In this document: positions 1 to 5,689 of the stretch, piece by piece | Layout: each line of letters starts with the position of its first letter | Position numbering within the stretch: position 1 is the stretch's first letter | Assembly (NCBI GenBank): GCA_007127695.1 | Contig: SKYW01000171.1 | Span: 1 to 8,358 of the forward strand | Reading direction: 5' to 3' | DNA length: 8,358 bases | Source: Balneolales bacterium | GTDB lineage: Bacteria; Bacteroidota; Rhodothermia; Balneolales; Natronogracilivirgulaceae | The notes under the pieces: model-generated | The model's input: the letters and a program-made list of their open reading frames with translations, nothing else | Told to the model about the DNA's origin: nothing | Databases searched by the model: none | Position numbers and translations under genes: made by a program

Positions 1-1
1 A

Positions 2-37
2 GGCGGACAGGAGTGTGGTTGCGGCAGGGATGCATAA
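2..37 (+). CDS. hemC: C-terminal end of hydroxymethylbilane synthase (probable), 5' truncated by window
   Basis: Only the last 11 codons are visible, in the frame starting at base 2 and ending at TAA 35-37. They read GGQECGCGRDA. The GGQE resembles the usual end of HemC, where a Gly-Gly-x-Glu element follows the last helix. HemC (porphobilinogen deaminase) makes hydroxymethylbilane, the substrate of HemD. Position directly before hemD and an 8-base overlap (ATGCATAA) with the hemD start fit the common hemC-hemD arrangement. The call rests on context and four residues, so it is an inference; any upstream gene ending here would look the same. Confidence 0.5.
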   Translation, partial: GGQECGCGRDA

Positions 38-974
38 GGAGCGCGACGCCGCAGCAACACGCCTGGCCATATCCACCCGGACGGTAACCTCCGTGGAGGT
101 ATCACTGGCCGGGCAGCACGGAATCCGTCTGATGGATTATCCCGTCTGGCAATACCGCTGGATTGCACCGCCTACCCATCTGACCGCGACCATTCTGGCA
201 GAGGAGCCGCAGGCATGGGTGTTTACCAGCCGGCGTGGTGTGGAAGGGTGGTGGCGCACCTGGCAGGAGCAGCTCAGAAAGCAAAAGCTGCGCAACGAGA
301 TACGTGGCAAGACATCGCAGCAGGTGCCGGGTAAGGAGATACTTGGCAAATTGCCGGAGCAGGTGCCGGGTAACGAGATATCCGGCAAATCGTCGCAGCA
401 GGCGCAGGGCAGGGACGCCATGCGCATCCCCCCGGTGTATGCCGTCGGCGATGCCACGGCCGATGCGGTCCGTCGTTTCTTCGGAGAAGCCGGCATCAGG
501 GAAGCCGATATCAGGGTGGCCGATGACACGCAGGCCGATATCACTCAGGAAAACATCACCCAGGACAATATCAGGCAGACCGATATCAGGGTGGCCGAAA
601 GGGGCGATGGTAAGTCGCTCGGGGAAGGGCTGTTGCGGGATGGCGTGCGGAACGCTGTGCACTTTTGTGCGGTGGAGCGCCGGACAGAGCTTGCGGAGTT
701 TTGCATGAAGCACGGCATATCCCTGACCGAGACTGAAGTGTATCAGCGAACGCCCGTATCCAACAGAAAACCACTCTTTACGGCATTTGACGCGTTGCTT
801 TTTTTCAGCCCGGACGGTGTCACGGAGTTCTTTCGGGTCTATGGCGTCCCGGGCGGGTCGTGGCGGCCTGTGGCTATCGGGCATACCACCGCCGCTGCCA
901 TCCAAAAGGAAACAGGGCGGAAGCCCCTCATTGCCGCTTCTCCATCCTTTGAGGAGATGCTAAAACTTGTATAA
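30..974 (+). CDS. hemD: Uroporphyrinogen-III synthase with two tandem-repeat insertions
   Basis: HemD closes hydroxymethylbilane with inversion of ring D to give uroporphyrinogen III, in the cytoplasm. From ATG 30 the protein is 314 residues, against about 240-260 for the family. Recognisable family elements are VFTSRRG (about 65-71), the VGDATADAV turn (139-147), a TEVYQRTP strand holding the conserved Tyr (about 238), the FFSPDGV element (258-264) and AIGHTTAAA (282-290) near the C-terminus. The excess length is two repeat blocks, residues 90-128 and 159-188. Removing them leaves 245 residues, a normal size. ATG 30 is chosen because it overlaps the stop of the upstream frame (ATGCATAA), suggesting translational coupling. 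A GTG at 15 in the same frame is a less likely start. HemD is poorly conserved as a family, but fold motifs and context make the call firm. Confidence 0.88.
   Translation: MHKERDAAATRLAISTRTVTSVEVSLAGQHGIRLMDYPVWQYRWIAPPTHLTATILAEEPQAWVFTSRRGVEGWWRTWQEQLRKQKLRNEIRGKTSQQVPGKEILGKLPEQVPGNEISGKSSQQAQGRDAMRIPPVYAVGDATADAVRRFFGEAGIREADIRVADDTQADITQENITQDNIRQTDIRVAERGDGKSLGEGLLRDGVRNAVHFCAVERRTELAEFCMKHGISLTETEVYQRTPVSNRKPLFTAFDALLFFSPDGVTEFFRVYGVPGGSWRPVAIGHTTAAAIQKETGRKPLIAASPSFEEMLKLV
297..413 (+). repeat. Three 39-bp (13-codon) tandem repeats inside hemD
   Basis: Three in-frame units at 297-335, 336-374 and 375-413 encode EIRGKTSQQVPGK, EILGKLPEQVPGN and EISGKSSQQAQGR. The units are similar in DNA as well as protein (gagata...ggcaa...cagcaggtgccgggta), indicating fairly recent duplication. 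The block lies between the first FTS-containing strand of HemD and its VGDATA turn, at a likely surface loop. The encoded segment is polar and rich in Gln, Gly and Lys, so probably disordered. Confidence 0.9.
504..593 (+). repeat. Six 15-bp (5-codon) degenerate repeats inside hemD
   Basis: Six pentapeptide-phase units follow each other: ADIRV, ADDTQ, ADITQ, ENITQ, DNIRQ, TDIRV. A 19-base DNA string, ccgatatcagggtggccga, occurs at both ends of the block (505-523 and 580-598). The A(D/N)Ixx pattern superficially resembles pentapeptide-repeat proteins, but six units are too few to judge whether a beta-helix turn forms. It sits just after the VGDATADAV helix of HemD, a loop position that tolerates insertion. 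Confidence 0.85.
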
Positions 975-1029
975 CTTGCCGCCGGTCCATGGCGGAATTA
1001 TTCTCCATATCTTCGTAAAACCAGTCCTC

Positions 1030-2055
1030 ATGCTGAAAAACGATCTCTATCTCAAAGCACTTGCCGGCGATCCGGTGCCGCGTCCGCCTGTGTGGATGAT
1101 GCGCCAGGCCGGGCGCTACCTTCCGTCGTATCTGCGGCTCCAGGAGAAGTACGATTTTTTCACCCGGTGTGAAACGCCGGAGCTGGTCGCCGAGATCACC
1201 TGTCTGCCGATCGACGAAATCGGTCCCGATGCCGCCATCCTGTTTTCCGACATCCTGGTTGTGCCGCGTGCGCTGGGCCAGCCCGTGGAGATGAAACCGG
1301 GGGTGGGACCGGTGCTGGACAATCCCATACGCACGGCGGAGCAGGCCATGGCACTCAGGCCGGTGGACGCTTACGAGGCGCTTGGCTATGTGATGGACGG
1401 GATCCGGGCGACCAGTGAGCGGCTGGACGGGCGCGTGCCCCTCATCGGGTTCTCGGGCGCTCCGTGGACGCTGCTCTGCTATATGGTGGAGGGGCGCGGG
1501 TCCAAGGACTTCTCCAAGGCCAAGGCGTTCTGCTATCAGCATCCCCGGGCGGCAAAACATGTGCTGAAGCTACTCACCGACGTGATCATCGACTATCTGA
1601 ACGCGCAGATCGAGGCGGGCGTGCATGCCGTGCAGGTTTTTGACAGCTGGGCCGGACTTCTGGGGCCGGAGGATTTCAGCAATTTGTGCCTGCCGTACCT
1701 GCAGCGCATCACCGAGGAGGTACGGGGCGCTCCGGTCGTGCTTTTCGCCAAAGGGGCGTGGTACGCGCTGGAGCTGCTGTCGTGGCGCACGCGCGCCGCT
1801 GCACTGTCGCTGGACTGGACCGTGAGTCCGGAATACGCACGGCAGGCGGCCGGGCTGGATATCACCCTGCAGGGCAACTTCGATCCAAGCCGCCTGTTGT
1901 CGCCGGTGCCGGTCATCCGCGAGCAGGTCCGGCAAATGATCGACCGCTTCGGCAAAGATCGCTATATTGTAAACCTCGGCCACGGCATTCTGCCCAACGT
2001 CCCGGTCGACCATGCCAGAGCTTTTGTGGATGCGGTCACGTCCTGGGAAAAATGA
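1030..2055 (+). CDS. hemE: Uroporphyrinogen decarboxylase
   Basis: HemE removes four acetate carboxyls from uroporphyrinogen III to give coproporphyrinogen III in the cytoplasm. The 341-residue protein is of normal length and carries both family signatures: PVWMMRQAGRYLP (20-32) and GFSGAPWTLLCYMVEG (140-155). Residues matching the known catalytic set are present: Arg25 and Arg29, Asp74 in FSDIL, Tyr151, and His318 in NLGHGILP. The open frame reaches back to a TTG at 967, but ATG 1030 gives the family-typical beginning MLKNDLYLKAL, so the upstream 21 codons are left out. There is no clear Shine-Dalgarno sequence. It starts 55 bases after hemD and is probably in the same transcript. I see no missing key residue. 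Confidence 0.97.
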   Translation: MLKNDLYLKALAGDPVPRPPVWMMRQAGRYLPSYLRLQEKYDFFTRCETPELVAEITCLPIDEIGPDAAILFSDILVVPRALGQPVEMKPGVGPVLDNPIRTAEQAMALRPVDAYEALGYVMDGIRATSERLDGRVPLIGFSGAPWTLLCYMVEGRGSKDFSKAKAFCYQHPRAAKHVLKLLTDVIIDYLNAQIEAGVHAVQVFDSWAGLLGPEDFSNLCLPYLQRITEEVRGAPVVLFAKGAWYALELLSWRTRAAALSLDWTVSPEYARQAAGLDITLQGNFDPSRLLSPVPVIREQVRQMIDRFGKDRYIVNLGHGILPNVPVDHARAFVDAVTSWEK

Positions 2056-2086
2056 GGCGGGGCAGCCGGCCAGATCAGCCGGAGAC

Positions 2087-2140
2087 ACCGGAGCCGCCGA
2101 ATCCACTGGAGCCGTCGAATCGTCCGGACCAGTCCGGCCA
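2087..2140 (+). repeat. 18-bp imperfect tandem repeat in the hemE-hemF gap
   Basis: Units at 2087-2104 (accggagccgccgaatcc) and 2105-2122 (actggagccgtcgaatcg) match at 15 of 18 positions. A more diverged third copy may follow at 2123-2140. The 161-base gap between the hemE stop and the hemF start otherwise shows no T-run terminator and no clear promoter, so read-through from hemE into hemF is likely. Confidence 0.65.
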
Positions 2141-2216
2141 GGCTTGAATTCGGCAATCGGCAACGGACGACCAACCGCGGAAGTAACGGCCGGCCGTATC
2201 CACCCGGAATAACACA

Positions 2217-3137
2217 ATGAAGCCCATGAGTATAAAAACTTCGTTCACACAATGGATCCATGATCTGCAGGACCGGATCTGCAGCGCGCTGGAAGAGGCG
2301 GATGGAAAGGCCCGGTTCCGCGAGGATCTCTGGGAGCGTGACGGTGGCGGGGGCGGCCGGTCGCGGGTGATCGAAAAAGGCGGGTTGTTCGAAAAGGGCG
2401 GCGTGAACGTGTCGACGGTCAATGGCGAGCTGCCCGAGCTGATCCGCAAACGGTTCGGGGTCACGCAGGGATGGTTTTACGCATGCGGCATCTCGCTGGT
2501 GCTGCATCCCGAAAGCCCGATGATACCGACCGTACACGCAAATTTCCGGTATTTTGAGCTTTATGAGAGGGAGGATGGCGATCCGGTGGATGCGTGGTTC
2601 GGCGGCGGTGCGGACCTGACGCCGTATTACCTGTTCGGTGAGGACGCCCGGCACTTCCACCAGATCTACAAAACGGTGTGCGACCGTTTCCATCCCGAAC
2701 TGTATCCGCGCTTCAAGACGGCGGGCGACCGCTATTTCCACAACGAACACCGCGGTGAGGCCCGGGGCATCGGCGGCATTTTTTTCGACTATCTGCGCTC
2801 TGAAGAGGAGCAGAACCTTGCTTTCTGGCATGAAATGACCACGGCGTGCGCAGATGCTTTCCTGTCGTCGTATCTGCCGATCGTCGAGCGGCGCCGGGAT
2901 GAGCCGTGGGGCGACGAGGAGCGCTACTTCCAGGAGCTGCGTCGCGGGTGTTATGTGGAGTTCAACCTGATCCACGATCGCGGGACGCTCTTCGGGCTCA
3001 AGACCGGCGGACGGACCGAGTCCATTCTCATGAGCCTGCCGCCGCGCGTGCGGTGGGACTACAACGTCCACCCGCAACCCGGTTCCCGTGAAGCGGAACT
3101 GCTGCAGGTGCTCCGGAACCCGCGCGACTGGGTGTGA
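2217..3137 (+). CDS. hemF: Oxygen-dependent coproporphyrinogen-III oxidase
   Basis: HemF oxidatively decarboxylates two propionates of coproporphyrinogen III to give protoporphyrinogen IX, using O2. The 306-residue protein has the family blocks in order: GGGGGRSRV (43-51), VNVSTVNGE (63-71), VLHPESPMIPTVHANFRYFE (95-114) with His97 and His107, FGGGADLTPYY (128-138), EHRGEARGIGGIFFDY (177-192) and YVEFNL-DRGT with GGRTESILMSLPP (246-276). The start at ATG 2217 gives MKP..., matching enterobacterial HemF starts; ATG 2226 is also possible. One oddity is that the normally near-invariant RRGRYVEFNL reads RRGCYVEFNL, with Cys245 for Arg, and His253 stands where Tyr or Trp is usual. This enzyme type implies at least partly aerobic haem synthesis. 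An oxygen-independent HemN is not visible here. Confidence 0.97.
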   Translation: MKPMSIKTSFTQWIHDLQDRICSALEEADGKARFREDLWERDGGGGGRSRVIEKGGLFEKGGVNVSTVNGELPELIRKRFGVTQGWFYACGISLVLHPESPMIPTVHANFRYFELYEREDGDPVDAWFGGGADLTPYYLFGEDARHFHQIYKTVCDRFHPELYPRFKTAGDRYFHNEHRGEARGIGGIFFDYLRSEEEQNLAFWHEMTTACADAFLSSYLPIVERRRDEPWGDEERYFQELRRGCYVEFNLIHDRGTLFGLKTGGRTESILMSLPPRVRWDYNVHPQPGSREAELLQVLRNPRDWV

Positions 3138-3146
3138 CACCGGTGC

Positions 3147-3166
3147 TGACGGTTCCTGATCCGTCA
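3147..3166 (+). other. Small hairpin after hemF
   Basis: The arms tgacgg (3147-3152) and ccgtca (3161-3166) form a 6-bp stem with an 8-base loop, starting 10 bases after the hemF stop. No T-run follows, so it is not a convincing terminator. It may affect mRNA stability or be chance. The rest of the 91-base gap before hemB shows nothing recognisable. Confidence 0.25.
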
Positions 3167-3228
3167 ACAATTCCGGGCCGCATCCACAAACACATTGCAA
3201 CCTTGAAACTGTCTCAACCTGATCCAAC

Positions 3229-4239
3229 ATGACACGAACCGATTCCCAACTCCCTTCCGGATTCCCGCTTTCCCGTGGCAGACGCAACCGATACCGTGCC
3301 ACACGGCGGGAGATGTTCGCCGAGCACCGTCTGCATCCATCCGATTTCATCGCTCCGCTGTTTCTGGCGGAAGGCAAGGGAGTGCAGGATCCGATCCCTT
3401 CGATGCCCGACTATCACCGCCTGTCGCTTGACCTGGCCGTGCGCAAGGCGGCTTCATGGCACGAAATGGGGATTCCGGCCGTGCTGCTGTTTGCCATGGT
3501 GCCGGAGGAAAAAAAGGACAACGAGGGTACCGAGGCGCTCAACCCGGACGGACTGATGCAGATAGCGGTCAAGCGCATCAAGGATGCGGTGCCCGGGCTG
3601 ACGGTGATGACGGACGTGGCGCTGGACCCTTACTCGAGTTACGGACACGACGGCATCGTTCGGGACGGCGAGATCGTCAATGATGAGTCGGTGGACGTGC
3701 TTGCGCGCATGGCCGTGAGCCACGCCCGCGCCGGGGCCGACTACGTGGCGCCGTCGGATATGATGGATGGGCGCATCGGCGAGATTCGGCGGGCGCTGGA
3801 GGCGGACGGTCATGCTCAGACCGGGATCCTGGCCTACAGCGCCAAGTACGCGTCCGGTTTTTACGGGCCATTTCGTGATGCACTCGATTCCGCCCCCGGT
3901 TTCGGCGACAAGAAGACCTACCAGATGGATCCGGCCAATGTCCGGGAGGCGGTCCGGGAGGCGCAGATGGACGAGGCCGAGGGGGCCGACATCGTGATGG
4001 TGAAGCCGGGGCTGCCGTACCTGGATGTGGTGCGGGCGGTTCGTGAGGCCGTTCACGTCCCCGTTGCCGTCTACAATGTGAGCGGCGAATATGCCATGAT
4101 CAAGGCGGCGGCACAGATGGGCTGGCTGGATGAAGAAGCGGCCATGCTGGAGAGTCTGCTGGCATGCAAGCGGGCCGGAGCGGATGTCATTGCCACCTAC
4201 TGGGCCGAAAAAGCGGTTGCGCTGCTAAACAATACGTGA
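3229..4239 (+). CDS. hemB: Delta-aminolevulinic acid dehydratase (porphobilinogen synthase), non-zinc-cysteine type
   Basis: HemB condenses two 5-aminolevulinate molecules to porphobilinogen, usually as an octamer in the cytoplasm. At 336 residues it has normal length. The two active-site lysines are Lys206 in AYSAKYASGFYGPFRDA and Lys259 in VMVKPGLPYLD, the latter being the Schiff-base lysine; NVSGEYAMIKAAA (283-295) is also typical. The metal-site segment reads DVALDPYSSYGHDG (129-142). The three cysteines of zinc enzymes are replaced by Ala131, Asp133 and Asp141, as in the Pseudomonas-type enzyme that lacks catalytic zinc and uses magnesium. It begins 91 bases after hemF. ATG 3229 is chosen because it is followed by a plausible N-terminal arm before RNRYRATRRE. 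Confidence 0.97.
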   Translation: MTRTDSQLPSGFPLSRGRRNRYRATRREMFAEHRLHPSDFIAPLFLAEGKGVQDPIPSMPDYHRLSLDLAVRKAASWHEMGIPAVLLFAMVPEEKKDNEGTEALNPDGLMQIAVKRIKDAVPGLTVMTDVALDPYSSYGHDGIVRDGEIVNDESVDVLARMAVSHARAGADYVAPSDMMDGRIGEIRRALEADGHAQTGILAYSAKYASGFYGPFRDALDSAPGFGDKKTYQMDPANVREAVREAQMDEAEGADIVMVKPGLPYLDVVRAVREAVHVPVAVYNVSGEYAMIKAAAQMGWLDEEAAMLESLLACKRAGADVIATYWAEKAVALLNNT

Positions 4240-4519
4240 TCTGCTGTTTTCCGGGTGTCCAGACCGGACAACCCTTCCAGAGGAGAGAAAGCGTTGGGAG
4301 CGAATGTGTTGGTAGTTCTGAAATCCGTGTTATTGGACGGGTGATCTGATGCCTTGGCCGGTCCGCTATAAAATAAAATTTAGATATCACCGGATTTATG
4401 CGTACTTTGTAACAATTGGCCATTGACCGGTGAATAGAGATTGTTGATTTTCCTTGAGATAGTTCACGAGATTTGTTCCGTTTAGATTGCCAAGTTACAT
4501 AACCTTATATCAAAATTTG
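4240..4519 (+). other. AT-richer leader/intergenic region before the RRM gene
   Basis: This 280-base gap is visibly richer in A and T than its surroundings, especially from about 4365. It holds a 7-bp inverted pair, tcaccgg (4387-4393) and ccggtga (4427-4433), 33 bases apart. It probably contains the promoter of the RNA-binding protein gene, but no motif is convincing: TACTTTG (4403-4409) is one base short of the Bacteroidota TAnnTTTG element, and TTGACC (4423-4428) has no good -10 partner. A long structured 5' leader is possible but not shown. Confidence 0.35.
4253..4274 (+). other. Possible hairpin after hemB
   Basis: gggtgtcc (4253-4260) and ggacaaccc (4266-4274) pair over 8 bp with one bulged A and a 5-base loop, 13 bases after the hemB stop. 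No T-run follows, so it is not a standard intrinsic terminator. It could be a weak 3' boundary of the hemD-hemB transcript. Confidence 0.25.
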
Positions 4520-4825
4520 ATGAATATGACGACGATTTATGTTGGCAATCTCAGCTTCAAGACAAGCGAAGACCAACTTCTTGAACTTTTCTCGGAATAC
4601 GGCGAGGTAACCTCCGCCAAAATTATTACAGATCGTGAAACGGGCCGTTCCCGTGGATTTGGTTTTGTCGAAATGAGCGACGATGCCAAGGCTGGAGAGG
4701 CAATCCAGGATCTGCATGAAACCGAATTTATGGAGCGTGACCTTGTGGTTAACGAGGCCCGTCCTAAAAGCGATGACAACGGCTTCGGCGGTCAGCGTCG
4801 CGGCGGTTCCCGCAACCGGTATTAA
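4520..4825 (+). CDS. Small single-RRM RNA-binding protein with Gly/Arg-rich tail
   Basis: The 101-residue protein is one RNA-recognition motif: RNP2 is IYVGNL (residues 6-11) and RNP1 is RGFGFVEM (about 45-52), followed by a short tail FGGQRRGGSRNRY. This is the architecture of the bacterial RbpA-type proteins found in cyanobacteria and Bacteroidota, which bind single-stranded RNA and are often linked to cold or general stress. Its RNA targets cannot be told. The frame opens at a TTG at 4487, but MNMTTIYVGNLSF from ATG 4520, or ATG 4526 two codons on, fits the family. It is separated from hemB by an AT-rich leader and followed by its own terminator, so it may be expressed independently of the hem genes. 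Base composition is less GC-rich than the hem genes. Confidence 0.93.
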   Translation: MNMTTIYVGNLSFKTSEDQLLELFSEYGEVTSAKIITDRETGRSRGFGFVEMSDDAKAGEAIQDLHETEFMERDLVVNEARPKSDDNGFGGQRRGGSRNRY

Positions 4826-4838
4826 GCCGGTATCGTTT

Positions 4839-4859
4839 GACGACCGATTGAAGGTCGTC
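4839..4859 (+). other. Short perfect hairpin after the RRM gene
   Basis: gacgacc (4839-4845) and ggtcgtc (4853-4859) form a perfect 7-bp stem with a 7-base loop, 13 bases after the stop. It precedes the terminator by 25 bases. It could be a protein-binding or stability element in the 3' UTR; a role is inference. Confidence 0.45.
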
Positions 4860-4884
4860 TGACGCTATCACAACAGATGTGAGT

Positions 4885-4918
4885 ACGGGCTCCCCCAAAA
4901 AGGGAGCCCGTTTTTTTT
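4885..4918 (+). terminator. Strong Rho-independent terminator of the RRM gene
   Basis: acgggctccc (4885-4894) pairs with gggagcccgt (4902-4911) over 10 bp around a ccaaaaa loop, followed directly by a run of eight T (4911-4918). Reading is for the + strand. The minus strand lacks a T-run after this hairpin, so it does not obviously terminate the converging lipoprotein gene. Confidence 0.95.
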
Positions 4919-4924
4919 ATCCGG

Positions 4925-4938
4925 AACCGGTACCGGTT
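4925..4938. other. 14-bp perfect palindrome
   Basis: aaccggtaccggtt reads the same on both strands and lies 6 bases after the T-run of the terminator, about 94 bases beyond the stop of the converging minus-strand gene. It could be a dimeric regulator site or part of a 3' hairpin for the minus-strand transcript. No function can be assigned. Confidence 0.6.
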
Positions 4939-4953
4939 GGTTTACAGGTCAGG

Positions 4954-5013
4954 TCCTGTCCGCGTGGCTGTGTTCCTGTCCGCGCGCCCGTATTACTGTC
5001 CGGGCCGGTGTGT
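4954..5013. repeat. Three 20-bp spaced copies of a tcctgtccgcg motif
   Basis: tcctgtccgcg occurs at 4954-4964 and 4974-4984, and tactgtccggg (9 of 11) at 4994-5004, each exactly 20 bases apart. The remaining bases of the unit are diverged. The block lies between the two convergent genes, in the likely 3' UTR of the minus-strand gene. Confidence 0.7.
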
Positions 5014-5031
5014 CAGGCCTCATGCCAGTGA

Positions 5032-5403
5032 TCACTGAGCAAGCCCGACATCCCTCAGGTTCTCCGGCAGGTCCAGTTCCGTTTCCGGCGGCAGCACTTC
5101 AATGTTCCGGGCATACCACCCCTCCTGGGTGCGGACCATATCAAACCGGATGACATCGCCGGTTTGAAGCCCTTCCGGAACCGTCGGATCGTCGATGCGC
5201 AGGCTCATCCTCATCGCATTCATCACATCCGGGATGGTTTCATGTACTACGGAGATGGATTCGCCCCGCAAATCCGTGCTCAGATAACGGCCCCTGACTT
5301 CATAGACTTCATCGGCGGCGGCCGGTTCTTCTTCGCCGCAGGAAGCAAATGAAAATGGCAGGACGGCAATGAGCAGTAACGGGAGTAGACGTTTGTGTTT
5401 CAT
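5032..5403 (-). CDS. Predicted copper-binding lipoprotein, CusF-like domain
   Basis: The 123-residue protein starts with a lipoprotein signal (Lys/Arg start, hydrophobic LLPLLLIAVLPFSF, then FASC with lipidation Cys22). A Glu/Ala-rich linker follows, then a small beta-barrel domain (about 34-104) reading YEVRG...VVHETIP..MNAMRMSL...GLQTGDVIRFDMV. That pattern matches the CusF-like copper-binding family, where HexIPxxMxAMxM carries the metal ligands. Likely ligands here are His54, Met64 and Met66. Met61 takes the place of the Trp that covers the copper in E. coli CusF. It is expected to sit in the periplasm, anchored to a membrane, as a copper chaperone or buffer. It is transcribed away from hemL and toward the RRM gene. 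No copper transporter is adjacent. The domain call is from residue pattern only. Confidence 0.8.
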   Translation of the reverse strand: MKHKRLLPLLLIAVLPFSFASCGEEEPAAADEVYEVRGRYLSTDLRGESISVVHETIPDVMNAMRMSLRIDDPTVPEGLQTGDVIRFDMVRTQEGWYARNIEVLPPETELDLPENLRDVGLAQ

Positions 5404-5470
5404 CGGTGAGGAATTATGAGTTCATGGTGCAGGTTTGTAAGGTATAAAGGCTGCAGGGACGCAATATATG

Positions 5471-5478
5471 CAAAGATA
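5471..5478 (-). promoter_or_regulatory. Candidate Bacteroidota-type -7 element for the lipoprotein gene
   Basis: On the minus strand these bases read TATCTTTG, a full match to the TAnnTTTG -7 consensus known in Bacteroidota. It is 67 bases upstream of the ATG at 5403, giving a 5' leader of about 60 bases. No clear TTTG -33 element is seen at the right distance, so the call is tentative. Confidence 0.35.
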
Positions 5479-5563
5479 CAAGATTTCACGTTTGCAGAGT
5501 TCCGGACTTGCGGGTGCGGCATGCTGCGACTCCAAACTCTGCCGGATTTTTCGTATCCTTGTT

Positions 5564-5608
5564 GCTCCGGAAAAGTGCTCCGGAAAAGTGCTCCGGAAAC
5601 GTGTTCCG
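5564..5608. repeat. 13-bp tandem repeats in the divergent region upstream of hemL
   Basis: gctccggaaaagt occurs at 5564-5576 and 5577-5589, then gctccggaaacgt at 5590-5602 (12 of 13), and a fourth unit begins gttccg (5603-5608). Thirteen is not a multiple of three, so the block is not coding. Each full unit contains the palindrome tccgga. The last unit forms a small cggaa/ttccg inverted repeat (5594-5598, 5604-5608). The block starts 126 bases before the hemL ATG, in the 286-base gap between two divergent genes. That location suits an operator array or a leader RNA element, but neither is shown. A weak -7-like TATCCTTG lies just upstream at 5554-5561. Confidence 0.85.
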
Positions 5609-5689
5609 ATTGTGCCGGATGGTGACGCGCGCCACCGCGGGATGGAACGGCATCCATCCTGTCGAATTTGAAAGTCCAAATCAAGTGCT

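Noticed and set aside
504..593. Pentapeptide-repeat protein domain in HemD
   Set aside because: Units resemble A(D/N)Ixx, but six units lacking consistent central Leu or Phe are too few, and they are embedded in an otherwise complete HemD.
967..1029. Upstream extension of hemE from a TTG at 967
   Set aside because: It would overlap hemD and add 21 residues not found in the family; ATG 1030 gives the standard HemE start.
1962..3377. Long minus-strand open frame (about 471 codons) across hemF
   Set aside because: It is antisense to hemF and parts of hemE and hemB, which have full family motifs. Its translation is low in recognisable motifs and rich in Arg, Pro and His, as expected of a GC-rich shadow frame.
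4423..4451. Sigma70-like promoter (TTGACC at 4423-4428) before the RRM gene
   Set aside because: At 16-18 bp spacing the -10 candidates match TATAAT at only about half of the positions, so it is not supported.
4954..5013. CRISPR-like array
   Set aside because: The repeats are 11 bases with 9-base gaps, far shorter than CRISPR repeats and spacers, and no cas gene is present.
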